Source: Ampelomyces quisqualis (Eukaryota > Ascomycota > Dothideomycetes > Pleosporales > Phaeosphaeriaceae). From it: DNA of 64,000 nt. The stretch lies in NCBI GenBank assembly GCA_018398575.1, contig JAGTXZ010000018.1, positions 682,001 through 746,000 on the forward strand, read 5' to 3'. Every line of letters begins with the position of its first letter. The first letter of the stretch is position 1. Both the position numbers and the translations under genes were made by a program. Under the pieces are notes generated by a model, which was not told where the DNA came from, made no database searches, and worked only from the letters and a program-made list of their open reading frames with translations. Below, one piece after another: positions 21,256 to 32,914 of the stretch.

Positions 21256-22107
21256 TTAGCTCATAGCCGTAGACAGTACGCCGCAAGAGTTCGTCCTGTG
21301 AGCATTTAGCGCTGTTACGAGCATTGTACTTCCACCACAACTCACACCCGGATCATCCTCGAACATGACTTTGTCCATAATCTTCTCAAACGTCTTCCCT
21401 ACCGCAAAACCCGCTTCTCGTGCCAAGTCGAAGAAGGCTAGGTCCTTTGCCAGGAGCCATGGTCGGTATGGAGTAAAGAAGACGTAAGCTCTGGAGCTTG
21501 GTGACCGTTTGAGGGTCAATTGAATCGATTTGATGAGCTTGGCATGCTCCGAGTGATTGAACAGAAGGTCGGCGAGAATCAGCAGGTCGAAAGTGTCGTC
21601 CATGTTTGGTAGATGCTGAATAATGTTCTTGACCGTTGCACCCCACAGATAGCCCTCGGCAGCTATGCTTGCTGGTGTAGGTAGTAATTCGCAATGGTCA
21701 ATATTGTATTGCAGGTTTTCAATGAGCTCAGCGTCTGGGTAGTCTGTCACCACGACTCGGGCGGCACCAATGAGGGCGCATACAAGGCTCGGAAGCCCTG
21801 CGCCTGCGCCGAGTTCGAGAACTGTTTTCCCTTTGACGAGCTCCGCCGCGTGTTGCTCCAGATATGTTGAGGTGGTGCGACCTGCATTCCAGAGGTGGTG
21901 GCCCTGACGCAAATCAGCAAGAGTGTCATGTGACAGGAAGATCGGAATGGGACTCACCCATAAAGGATTGTGGCCGACCAAGCGCACAGTGACTTGCTTC
22001 CCACAGAGTAATTGATGCGTCGCGAATGTCGCCTCCTTGGCAGGCTCGTAGAAGTCGGCGGGTTCTTGGAAGAGATCAAGGCCTTCTTCGTCAGCCGCCG
22101 GAGACAT
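21256..22107 (-). CDS. EFM7: EFM7/NNT1-like lysine and N-terminal methyltransferase
   Basis: Two exons (22107-21958, 21903-21256) give 265 aa, close to yeast Efm7 (about 260). The yeast enzyme methylates the N-terminal Gly and Lys of translation elongation factor eEF1A in the cytosol. The SAM-binding loop is VLELGAGAGLPSL, preceded by HHLWNAGRTTS; the family signature DLLFNHSEH follows. The 54-nt intron (21904-21957) has no stop and keeps frame, so an unspliced message would encode an 18-residue insertion. I choose the ATG at 22107 because the upstream open frame does not resemble the family. Confidence 0.88.
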   Translation of the reverse strand: MSPAADEEGLDLFQEPADFYEPAKEATFATHQLLCGKQVTVRLVGHNPLWVSPIPIFLSHDTLADLRQGHHLWNAGRTTSTYLEQHAAELVKGKTVLELGAGAGLPSLVCALIGAARVVVTDYPDAELIENLQYNIDHCELLPTPASIAAEGYLWGATVKNIIQHLPNMDDTFDLLILADLLFNHSEHAKLIKSIQLTLKRSPSSRAYVFFTPYRPWLLAKDLAFFDLAREAGFAVGKTFEKIMDKVMFEDDPGVSCGGSTMLVTALNAHRTNSCGVLSTAMS

Positions 22108-23348
22108 TGCGCAGGGGGTGCTGTGATGTGCGGGTGGCTTGGCAGGGTGTAGGAATTGTGGTTGCTTCGGGACATGACACCAGCCACAGCACGTGCTCTT
22201 TTCGCATGGCAGCCTTCGCGCGTCAGCACTTTGCGCTGCCGTGCATACGACAAGCCGGACAGCTCTGACCATCTGATAGCCATTCTTGTCCGCTCGTTTC
22301 AAGCTGTTCTGGGCCTGTTTTCTAGTTGGCGCCGGTGCAGGCGATCCCCACGCGCTCCAAGCATCTCGGCCTTGCGCGATGCGGACAGGGTGCAGCACCA
22401 AGTCTTTCCACAGTTAGGTAATAGTGGGCGCCTCCCCCAGCTTGAGACATTGCCTTTGTCGACAACCACGACCTGCTCCCCCCCAACCCTCCAGCGCCCG
22501 GGCTGCTCTCGACATTGTGGCCGTTTCCGCTTGCTTGGAGATGATCCGGCCCCGCGACGACTACCTACACAGTACTCCCTACTCCGTACATACATACTGA
22601 GTCCCGCCCGCCAATCAAAACTTGCTCATCGCGGAAGGCCCCGACGACAAAGAGGGCTAAAGCCGTCCAGGACATCGAGAAACCACGACACATACTGAGC
22701 AAACTCCACCCCGCACATTGCCGCCTTGTCATCTGGGTACCGAGTACACATCCAGGCCTCCAAGCGAGAAGCGACGAGTGTCGGCCTTTTTGTGCCCTGA
22801 GGATTGGTTGCGACGTGGTCCGTTGCGAAGCGTCCAAGACACGCAGTGTGGGGCAACACCACCGAGGACGCCCACCCACTGCACACGCTCTTTCAAGTCT
22901 CTCGTGCCTGTACCACCATCACCTGCGCGCATCCAACCTTGCCACGGACACTGCCGCACGGCCGTCGGTACGTACCAGGGTCAGGATCTCCTCAGCCACG
23001 CGCGATTGGGACCCTCGAAGGCTCGAACCCGCACAGCTCGGTCCAATCGACTGCGCGCAGTAGTTCTCTTGTCAGAAACACACAACAGGGCCAGTCGAGC
23101 CTCGTTGATCACTTTGCTTTACAGCCGGGATCATTTGCCTGGCCACCTGCACTGTCGCACACGGCTCGAGCTGCGCTCGACGTGCCGACTCCCATTCTAC
23201 CCCTCCCGAACCCTTCTCCACATGCGCCGTGAGCTTGAACACGCCCTTTCTTCAATCACCGAGACCGCCCACTCCTAACCAATACGCTCGCCGACTGCAC
23301 CTGCTGCAGCAATTTGAGCAAGTTTCCGTGCAATCTTACTAGCCTACC
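22108..23348. other. divergent promoter region between EFM7-like and copper-fist genes
   Basis: About 1.2 kb without a supported gene; several open frames exist on both strands but none resembles protein. It must hold both promoters. Confidence 0.4.
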
Positions 23349-25301
23349 ATGTGGGCGGAAGTGGATGGAGAGCGCAAGAAGGTCGCTTGGTATGTACTCC
23401 CAATCTTTACTTCTGCCATCCTTGTCTTTGCACTTTCTACATGACCTCAGCTGCGAGGGGCACGTCTTACTCTGATCCCCCACCATGCGAAACGATGATT
23501 CGAGCGCCTGCAGCTTGTTGAATAAGCAAGCTGTAACCATGCACCGTGTACTCGCTGCGATGTGCCTTCGGCATATTGCTTTGCTTGCAGAGTTTATCGC
23601 TAGTATGACCAACTCTATGACCATCGCATCATGGAGACACAAACCGAGGCGTCGTCGTACTTTCCACACCCCCCTCCGTCCCCCCCGCGAATCTCATTCC
23701 AACACTCTCCACCATACAATTGCTGATCATGTGCTAGCGGCCCTTGTATTCGAGGACACCGCTCGTCTAAATGCGACCATCGAGATCGAGTTCTAGTCGA
23801 GGTTCGAAAACCTGGACGCCCCTTGAGCAGCTGTCCTCATCCAAGCGGCTCTTGCAGTTGTGAGCGCGTCGTCATCAATTATACGATTCCAACCTCTTCG
23901 GAGTGCGCCTGTCCTTCAGAGCGCGCACAATCCGTAACTACCGTTTCTGGAAACAGTCGTGTACAAAAGAGCAGACGGAAATCTGCTGTGGTCAATCCCA
24001 TCTCGCTTGAGAGAGCCATCAAGGCCGGCCAAGATGCTGAGACCGATACATCTTCTTACACCAGGACACCCACGGAAAGAAGTGGCAGCGATGAGGCATC
24101 TCCACCATCGAGCGCCAGTTCTACCCCTCGATTGCCCCCGGCGCAAAGAGGATCGGTCTCAAGCTGTTGCCAGCCGAAGCCTGTGGAACTATCTGTGCAA
24201 CGACCCGCTCAGCAAGGTGGCTGTTGTAGCAGTAAATCCAAACATCAACCGGAACCTGTCCAAAATAAGTCTTGTTGTTCCGGGACGAAGGCACAAGCGA
24301 GTAATCCACAGTCACAGACACATGCCCACCAACCCCACGGACAACAATTTCAATTCCAGCTACAACCCCAGAATCACCCGCCACAGTATCTGAATATGCA
24401 AGCGCACGGCTCAGTACCTCCGTCATACCCATTTGGTCTGGGCGCCCCGATACATAATCATGCCGCTGCTGCGTATCATCAATACAATTCAGCGTCAATG
24501 AGCCCAATCATGAGCGGGCACATGTCACCCCCTATCGCAAGACCGCCAATTGGTCAACACGCGCCTGAGCACAATTGTCATTGCGGAGAGTCGTGTAGTT
24601 GTTTTGGATGCGCCGCGCATCCAAATAATGCTACGATGATGGAATACATACGACTCATGGCGCAATTCCAGTATACTGGTGGCTTCGGCGCAGTGCCACC
24701 ACCTCTCTATGACATGCCTACCTATCCTCACCACCCTGGTTTCGGAGCAGAGGCACATCCGCCAATGAGCTTTAGGTCGATAAACACCTTCTCGGCACCC
24801 ACACAAATGAGTTTCAACAACAGCAACATGCACCTAGGGTCGATGCCAAACACACCCATGACGTCTTCAACTGCCTGGCCACAAGCGCCCACAGTCATCT
24901 CATCGATGGCGGGGCCACATTTCTTTGAGCCCAGCAATTGTGTCGAGTCGACGCCCATCACCGAGGTCCCTCTTAGCTCCAAGACCGAAGAGCCCGTGGC
25001 GACCCCTATCGCCGACAGCCCCAGCGACGGCAAAGACGAAGAAACACCCACCCTTTCGCCGTCATCGTACTTCTGGAACCAGATGGTCTTGCCAAACTGT
25101 AGCGACGCCACAGGGACATGTCAGTGTGGCGATGGTTGCGAGTGTGTGGGCTGCCTCACGCACGGCGGTCACAATGGCGTCCAACTGGATGCGCCGTGTA
25201 TTAGCGACGCCAACGCATTTCCTGACTTCACTGCGGACACGGCTGGTCTGGATTTAGACGACGACACGGCGCACTTCCTCTTCAACGCTGCGCCTACCTA
25301 G
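23349..25301 (+). CDS. copper-fist transcription factor
   Basis: Two exons (23349-23389, 23738-25301) give 534 aa. The 348-nt intron falls inside the copper-fist; joining restores VACGPCIRGHRSSKCDH with zinc ligands C14, C17, C26 and H28 and the minor-groove motif RKPGRPL. Two further Cys-rich clusters, HNCHCGESCSCFGC (about residue 293) and GTCQCGDGCECVGC (about residue 480), resemble the copper-sensing repeats of Mac1/GRISEA/Cuf1-type activators. Three CC pairs lie between about residues 157 and 193. The family senses copper and controls copper uptake or detoxification genes in the nucleus. Whether this is an uptake or detoxification type cannot be told. Confidence 0.9.
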
Positions 25302-26204
25302 TTGTCTTTTGCAGATAACTCAGCGGGCGACCACCACACGCGCGTTGCATATTTGGATATCACTCTTGATTGCATGTGTTCATCTTGTACATTGTTTTCA
25401 TACTTTTCTCTCACGCCAGTGCGGCTGTAACTGCGATATCATGGGAGCGGGGCATCATAGTGGAAGTACATTGCTTCGGCACCATAGAGAGCTTGCATAC
25501 TAGAAGGCTGTTTGCCAACATCATGTTTTGTCATGACATATCCTGTAGGGCTAGAAGGCGCCCGGGGGCAAGACTGTCCCTTGTACAATTAATCGCATAC
25601 GTTTTCAACACGCATTGTGCAGTCATTGCATGTGGGCTGGGTGTCAAGTGAAAAAGTGTCCGATTCAAGCTGCTCATCGACAACATGATTGCCACGAGAC
25701 CCTCGTTTGAGGCTGAGCAGCTGTTGTTGCACGCCATGATCCCCGGGCCTGATATAGAAAATCCGAAAAGGCGGCTTCTCTCCAATACGTCCGACGCCCT
25801 GTCCGATCGATCCCGCAACTGCATACCCGCTATGTGCATGGAAAAGAAGTAAACTAACTACAGCTGGAGAAGAAGAAGAAGAAGAAGGAGAAGAAGAAGA
25901 AGAAGAAGGAGAAGAAGAAGAAGATGGTTAAAGCTTCTGCACCATGATAGAGCTCTGAGACGATGATTGTGGAGGAGATGTATCGCTATCGGTTGAAGTA
26001 CACATTCAATATCCGAAACCTCCTCCAAGAAATCGGCGAGATCTGCATCATATCGAAGAAAACCGGCATGTTCCCAACAGGCCGAATGTATCGTAGTTAA
26101 CACCAGGACGGGAAGAAATTTGTCGTGCGAAGTGAAGATTTAGAAACAGATGGGAAGCGGATGGAATGAGCTCGACGGGTGAGCGGTTGCCTCGAGCGCT
26201 AGGG
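25302..26204. other. intergenic with GAA microsatellite
   Basis: 3' regions of two convergent genes. Contains the GAA repeat at about 25870-25924. No gene supported. Confidence 0.4.
25870..25924. repeat. imperfect GAA microsatellite
   Basis: Runs of gaa interrupted by gga, with a higher-order unit of about 21 bases; purine-only on the plus strand. Confidence 0.9.
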
Positions 26205-27737
26205 CTAGTCATCGTGAAGAACTAGAGTAAGAGTACCTCCAGCCTTGGTGGAAGCCTGCAAAGTCCTGTGTTAGCATTGACGAAGAACACGCATGTTGGG
26301 ATCATGATAAGACTCACGGTGCAACCACGATCGGGCTCGTCTTCCACAGACCAGCACTCGCTACCTTGGCAGTACTGGTCGCTCGACTTCTTGTAGCTAC
26401 AAGGAGCGGTGACACTGTCTCCAGTGAATTTGATAGAGTAATCCAGCTTCGATTCGCGATTGAGTTCGTTCTGCTTCAAGCTAGAGAATCCCACGTGCAT
26501 GTTCTCGTCGTCCCAGGACGTGCCGAAGATGGCGGGTGCCCAGTTACCTCGCGCTTCGCTCGGCTTGCTCCAGGTGCAGCCGTCGGCTTCAGATACACCT
26601 TGCTTGTTCACGTAGTAATGGGCAGAAGTCGCACCGCCTTTCCAGAAAAAGTACTTGTTCTGGCTCGGGTTGGCTAGGTATCCGGTTTCGCCAGGGCCGA
26701 CGGTCAGTGGAAAGGTCATAGACTCGGTGCCTGTGGATATTAGCGTACGAAGAAAACGTCAGTGGATTCTCAAGCTTACCAGGATAATCTGTACGACAGA
26801 TGGAGACAGACTTCGAAAGTTTGTTGTGCACCTTGACGGTCATCTCTGTAGATCCCTGGCCACACATGGTTTTACCGATTGAGCCGTCTGCCATCTCAAG
26901 CATACCATTGTCGTTACAGTAGAGGCCGCCAATTGATTGACCAGTGCGACCCTGCTTTTTGGGGAAAGACAGTTTGAGGTAAGGGTTGGGGCAGCCGTAA
27001 GAACACCAAGTTCCAGGTGTACAACATGATCCGTCCTTACAGGAACCAGAGACCACAGTTCTGATATCATCATAGCCATCGCCACCTCGATATCCGGGAT
27101 CTTGAATGCCGGACCAACCTCCAAGACCTTCCTGGTTGATGGGCATAGCACCGTAGCCGTATGGGAATTCGTTGCAAGGTATTTCGCCATTGGGGAACTC
27201 GATGCCGCACGAAGCACAGTGCCCGTTACTATCCACAAGCTGAGCAGCTGTCTTCAAGGAAGTATCTACCTGCGCCGGAGATGCCGAGTCGGATGGCTTG
27301 GGAGCGGGTTCGGAAGAAGACTTCTCTGCTGGCTGTGCGGGCTTGTCCTCTGGCCTGGGCTTGTCCTCAGCGGGCTTAGCATTCTGTTTTGGCGAAGGCG
27401 AAGGTGACGGCGACGGCGACGGCGGCAGTAGTGGTGCTGATGAGGGAGGTGGAGTGGCAAGTGCTGGGGCCGCCTTTGCTGAAGAGGAGAGGATCCCATC
27501 AGCTCCCCACTCAAGCGTACCATTGGCGATGCCCAAACGGACGTCCTCGGCCGAGACATCATGGCCATCCAGAACATACTTGATGACTGTCTCAATGACT
27601 ACGGGCGCATATACAATCTTGTCAGGCTGCGGGACTCGCTTGACTACCTTGTGCACGTGACGATGACCGTACAGGCGCGGTTTAGCAACAGTCACCGCCG
27701 CAACCGCCGCAAGAGTAGCAATATGTGAAATTCTCAT
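26205..27737 (-). CDS. SUN-family cell-wall protein (GH132, Sim1/Sun4 type)
   Basis: Three exons (27737-26780, 26730-26318, 26255-26205) give 473 aa; the last exon is 16 codons plus stop. A signal peptide (MRISHIATLAAVAAVTVA) is followed by a basic HVHKVVKR processing-like site, a Ser/Pro/Lys-rich linker with an SP repeat, and the conserved Cys-rich SUN domain (GSCKDGSCCTPGTWCSYGC, SVSICRTDYPG, WSKPSEARGNWAP). SUN proteins are secreted beta-glucan-active proteins important for septation and wall separation. The terminal micro-exon supplies ASTKAGGTLTL, which matches how the family ends. Confidence 0.92.
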
Positions 27738-29688
27738 GACGAATGCTCGCGTTCTTTCAGAAACGTTGGAGTAAGGTGGCTGCAAACGCGGTCAGGCAGT
27801 GCCAGGAGCGCAATACAGGAGTAACTGACTTGTCCGATTTCCTCGAGTACACGCTAACCCGACGTCTTGACGGGTTAGGGATTTGTTTCGCAGTTCTCGA
27901 GTTCTCGAGTTCAGTTTGTTCAGCTTGTTTTGGCGGTGGGGTGTCGCATGGAATGAGGAAGGAGCTCAAAGTATACTCGATAGCCTAATGAGTGAAATGG
28001 AGATGAATCTCCGTGTGAAGGCGCCAAAGAATGAGTGTGAGGGCGTGAGCCACAGGTGAACCGATGGTCTGTTCTTTTGTAGCTGTGAGTCGCACGAAGG
28101 TAGATGAGGGTGAGGAGGTTGTGTGTTTGTATGGCGTAGTAGTGCCAAGCTCAAGGGTCCCACTAGCGCAACCACTCTGTTGGCACTAGAAGGCGCAGTG
28201 AAGGGGAGAATGCGCATACCTTTATCTAGATTGATCGTTGAGTGATCTGGCCAATATCTGAATTTGGTCGAATAGAGACCGTATCGAGAACTAGGGCGGC
28301 TGACTTGAGATCTACTCAAGCTATACAGTAAGGAACGTGACAAGCGAGGGGAGAAGACCAATGGGTATCAAATGAGTGAAAATGCTGAAGCATATGTCAG
28401 GGCAAGAGAAGAATCTCTACATCTACGGAGTACCTGAGGAAGAGAGCTTGAGAGATGTCAGAAAGGGCCAAAGGCCAGAGCGGAGTGGGAAGCGAAGTGG
28501 ATATACCGATGATCAGCTTGTGATACTGTTGCATCAATCACATCAACAGCACAACGCTCAACAAGCTGTGCCACCTACGCGTACCCATATATAGGGCATG
28601 GCGAGTTCCCTGAGCGCGATAGATCAGCCCAGATTAAGACGCAATCGTCCGCTACCAAACGACATCAAGGTGAGCGGCACGACAATAGATCGCTTCCAGT
28701 TCTAGATCCATGAGTTCGCGTGCCTGGCGCATTTCTGCAACCCTGCGTGCCCATGTCTAGGAAGTGCTCCGCCGTTGTGTGTTACGATAGGTCCCGGCTA
28801 AGCCCGGGCGTCTACATTCCACGAGCTCCAATAGTGGCGGTGGCACGGCAAGGAGAGACAGCCGGCAACCATGGAAGAAGCTATGGTATAAAGACACATA
28901 TTTGTAATGATACTTGAAGCCTGTTGCTTTTCGGCTGCTCCGAGAGGATCTCGTTTCGAGCCCGAACGATGATACCTCTTCTGTATGCGCGGCTGGACGA
29001 AGGCTTGGACTCCAGCTCTTAGGCGGTTAGCCAGTGTCCACATGTATATCCGTATTTGTTACAAGATATTTGCCTAGGGCTGATCGCAGCGTGCTAGGTG
29101 TCCAGCATCAGCCGCCAGTCGTTTGGCGGATGCAGGTGATGACGACGGCGAAAAGTGTTGCTAATCTCCTTTGTGGCACAGTTGCATACGAATGCACCCA
29201 GCGCGAAGGAGTATTACGCCGCAGTCTATTCGACCTGCTAGTATGGCGCTTCTGAACACAGATGATTGCTCCTTTGGGCATGTTGCTGGTGACTACCGTG
29301 TAGCCGCAGCGGTCTCATGATGATAAGGGGAACAAGAAAGAGATGCGCGTGATGAGGACGAAAGGTGGACTGTGGTTGCGATAGGACGGGACCCCTTGCG
29401 CTAGGCCCCGCCAGTTCCCGCTACGAGGCGAGATGCACGCCAGCACGCCTCGTTCCGCAGGTGGCAGCGACACATCATGCACCGAATGTTCTACGGCAGC
29501 GTACCTCGTGCCCAATGTCTGAGATACGCACGCATTGTTGGAGCTGAACAACCTGTGAGACATGGCGTCATTGAGACGATCCAATATGCAATTCCTCTCT
29601 ACTCTCCCAGTGATAGTTTAACACCTCTAGTACGATTTGTGCAACATCATACCAGACTCAACTCCCTGATCATAGCCATACAAGTGCC
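27738..29688. other. long gene-free region upstream of the SUN gene
   Basis: About 1.95 kb between the SUN gene start and the BZZ1 3' end. Only short frames are open and none looks like protein. A tandem ttctcgag occurs near 27895-27912. It probably includes a long SUN promoter. Confidence 0.4.
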
Positions 29689-32273
29689 CTAGACCTGTTG
29701 GAGGTAGTTGGCTGGAACACTCCTAACAACGCCGTCTCTCTCCACGTCAGCCCAGCCATCTCCGGCTTCCATATTGATAAGTACAAACCGGTCCCCTTCC
29801 ACCATTGAGTGCTCTGCATCGCTTTGCGCCGTGTATTCGTACAGCGCTTCTACATACTTCAGCTTCTTTGCGCCGCGCTTTGGCGCTACAGCTGGACCTT
29901 TCTTCTTGCCCGCGACGGCAGCATGGAGATTAGTCGTTGATGCTGACGACGCAGAGTATGTCGAATCAGGTCGATTCGACGATGAGAAGGTGGAAGCGGT
30001 AGTCGGCGGGGTTGCCGCCAAGATCTCCACGTATGAAGTAGGGACCAGGCCCTCTTTGGCCCCAACACGGACTTTCATCCACCCTGAGCCGTCTGTGTAG
30101 TCATTGGTGAGCGAAGCGCCCAAGAGAATTTGAAACATAGGAGACAGGTTGGCAAAAGACCTACCATCAGGTTCTAGAATTATAACTTCCCTTCCTTCAG
30201 AAACAGTCAGCTCTCCTTCGCCGTTCTCTTCATACCCATACAACATTCGACCTTTGGCCTCATTTGATCTGGGTGTGGGTGGTGATATGTCGCCGTCATC
30301 CTTGATGTATTGTGCAGGAGGAGGAGCGATCATCCGGTTCCTTCTAGGACCAGGTGCGGGCGCTGGTACCGCAGCCTTCTTTTCTGCTGGCGGATCTTCC
30401 ATAGCGGGCGACATTCCTCCTGATATAGACCGATGTGCTGTCGCAGAGTAGCCAGAACTGAGAGTGTTCATTGAGTTTACCGTATCGCTTCGACCTAGCT
30501 TTGGTGTGTCCGCGCTTGATCCAGTTGCGGCGCCGTTCGTCGAGGTTACGGTATGCGCAGACTTTTGTCGCTCATCTTTGAGTTTCTTCTTCTCTTCCTT
30601 GGTTTGCTCGCCGGGACAATCGGCTGGGACTTTCATCTCACACTTGCTGTGGCATGTGTAACCGCAATCTAGGCAGTCGAATCCTTTCGCAGACAGGCCC
30701 CATATTCGGTCGCCGCACAAGTCGCAATTTGTGGGTATTTTGAAAGTCTGGGATTTGAAGTTGTGATTCCTTGCTCCGATACTGAGATCACCCACAACCG
30801 AGGTGATGGTCGAAACTTCAACTTCTGCGCTGACTTTCTGCCGCTCTATCTCATGTATCGCTTCCTGTATGGCAAAGACGGCACGTACAATATCCACCTC
30901 GTCTCTCTTGTCCTTTCCTTCTCTTATGTTGCGTCTAACCGTCTTGGCGTTCTCCACTTCCTTCCGCTTTTTATCGAGGTCCCGCCTGTGATCGCCCAGA
31001 GATGCCTTGGTCTTTGTGAGAACGTTCCGGAGAAAGGTCGTCGCAGAGTCGTCAACGGCGATACTGCCGTCGTCTAGCCACACCGGACTGGGCTCGAACT
31101 GGAAGTCGCCAGGTTCTTGCCATCCACCAGCATTGTGTCGCACAAACATCATGGAGTCGAGGAGCGGATTGTTTCGAGGTATTTCGGCGGAGAGATGTTT
31201 CAGGTACTCGGCGCTACGTGACAGTGTTTGTGTCTCGATGTGTGCTGCGAGAGACCAGATCGAGTTCAACTTGTTCACTCGCGTCTCAGAGAGGTCCTGG
31301 AGGCTCTGTGACCCGTAAGCAAGATGCCAATAGACCGGTAGCTCAACTTACGTCTAAAAGCTCGGGAACGTACTCGTGGTAATACATTTCCTTTTGCTTG
31401 TTGGTCACGTTTATGCTTATGATGTAAGTATTCTTGGCTAGGTCAGTATACGGTCAAGAATCGCATTGAACATCCAGACCTTGACGTTACGCATCTCGAC
31501 CTGTTGCTGCTCAAAAGCGTTCCGTGCCTTGCTCTTGCCGTGGTCGAATGCGCCATCGCTCTTCTTGCGACGGTTCTCAACCTCCTGACACACGCTGTCG
31601 TATTTGCCCTTCTGCTTGCGAAGCTCTGCATACTGGGCGTCGCGTTCCTTCTCTAACTTGGCAGCGTAGTCGCCGTGGAGTTTTCGTAATTCTTCGTACC
31701 GAGTCGCGAGCGTCTTCAAGGGATCGGCGAGCTGGGAAACCAAGGCGCCAGCGAACTGCTCGTGTTCTGTAGCGCGTGATTCTAATGTGCTCAATTGCAC
31801 TCCCCATGTCGTCATGGAAGCACTTCGGCCGCTGTCAGCAAGACGCCCCACTTGAGAGTGGGTGAGCTTGCCTCTCTAGAGACCCTGGAGTAACTGTAGG
31901 GGTGTCGCCGACACTCAGACTACTCTGCTTCCGTGCCTTCTTCTCATAATACTTCTTGGCTAATGCACTGAGTTTTGCCGAGTATTCCTTCTCGATTGCA
32001 CTTCGTTCCCGGTAGAACTGCTGGATGTCGTCGAGCCACGAGATTCCGCCCGAGACCTATCCCTCTTCGGTTAGCTCTGCGAGGGCAACGTCGATTGCAA
32101 GAGAATCGCGGGGTAGGCGAATGTATCTCGCGAGGCAGGAAGGGACGTACCCAGGCGTTGACCGACTTGAAGCCATCCTGCGAGACATGTGGATCAGCTT
32201 ATGTTCGGCCATGTGCTGCGAGGGTCGCTACCTTCAATTCTGCGCCGAACTGGGGTGCAATGTCGACTTCCAT
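29689..32273 (-). CDS. BZZ1: actin-assembly adaptor Bzz1 (F-BAR, C1, two SH3)
   Basis: Seven exons (32273-32232, 32177-32151, 32056-31872, 31822-31480, 31432-31352, 31305-30165, 30092-29689) give 740 aa with all phases consistent. Bzz1 binds membranes and recruits Las17/WASP to actin patches at endocytic sites. The order is F-BAR and coiled coil (start MEVDIAPQFGAELK), a C1-type zinc finger (CDLCGDRIWG, CLDCGYTCHSKC), a disordered linker, then two SH3 domains (LYGYEENGEGELTV; VEALYEYTAQSDAEH). Intron 3 (31823-31871) has a GC donor; it is chosen because it restores SLESASMTTW. Intron 4 has a weak GTCTGG donor but a CTGAC branch point. The 72-nt intron in the first SH3 lacks stops. Confidence 0.92.
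31823..31871 (-). other. 49-nt GC-AG intron in BZZ1
   Basis: Donor AG/GCAAGC, branch CTGAC, acceptor GAAG. Joining the flanks in phase 2 gives SLESASMTTW, the expected F-BAR sequence. No GT donor nearby does this. Confidence 0.8.
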
Positions 32274-32914
32274 GCTTCTGTCGAGATTGTGGGCCGACGA
32301 CTAGTATGAGGGGATCGGCACCCCAGACATGAGAGACAATGTGCGGGAGTCTTGGAGGTGATAGTAGCCCGGGTGCGGAAGGCTGCGCGGACAACCCAGC
32401 TGCCCAATTGGTGGGGCTTTGGGGGCGGTGCGCGCCGAGGAAGGAAGTCCGGGAATTGTGCCGGACTTGTGCAGTGGGATGTAATGTGTGTGACGTGCGG
32501 CGTGCTATGCTGTCGGATGCTCGAGGACGCTGAAAATGCGCACAAGCAGAGTCGCTACCGAGTAATACATACTGTAAGTACGGAGATGCAGTGCTCCGCT
32601 GCTGCATTCGCGGGCGCCGCTGCTGGTCATGCAAGCCGCTGTTCCCAATGTGGCTTAGCGCTCGACTCTACCTTGCCCCGCCTTGGGACCGCCATGGCGC
32701 CTGAGCTCACGGACAATTTCGCGTTCACCCTCACGTTGCTTGGCCTTGCCTTGCTCTGCTTTGTTCTCCCTAACAGCTCTTTCTTCACCACAAAGCAGCA
32801 TTCAGCATCCCCCACGTTCCTTGGCAACACCGCTACACCACCATCCACGGCTTGCGACAGGCTCTCACCGCCTCACCACCTCCACCTCTACATACACACA
32901 CGCGCGCCCTCGCA
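32274..32914. other. divergent promoter region BZZ1/DBP5
   Basis: 640 bp shared upstream region. Open frames here are not protein-like. C/A-rich leader directly before the DBP5 ATG. Confidence 0.4.
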
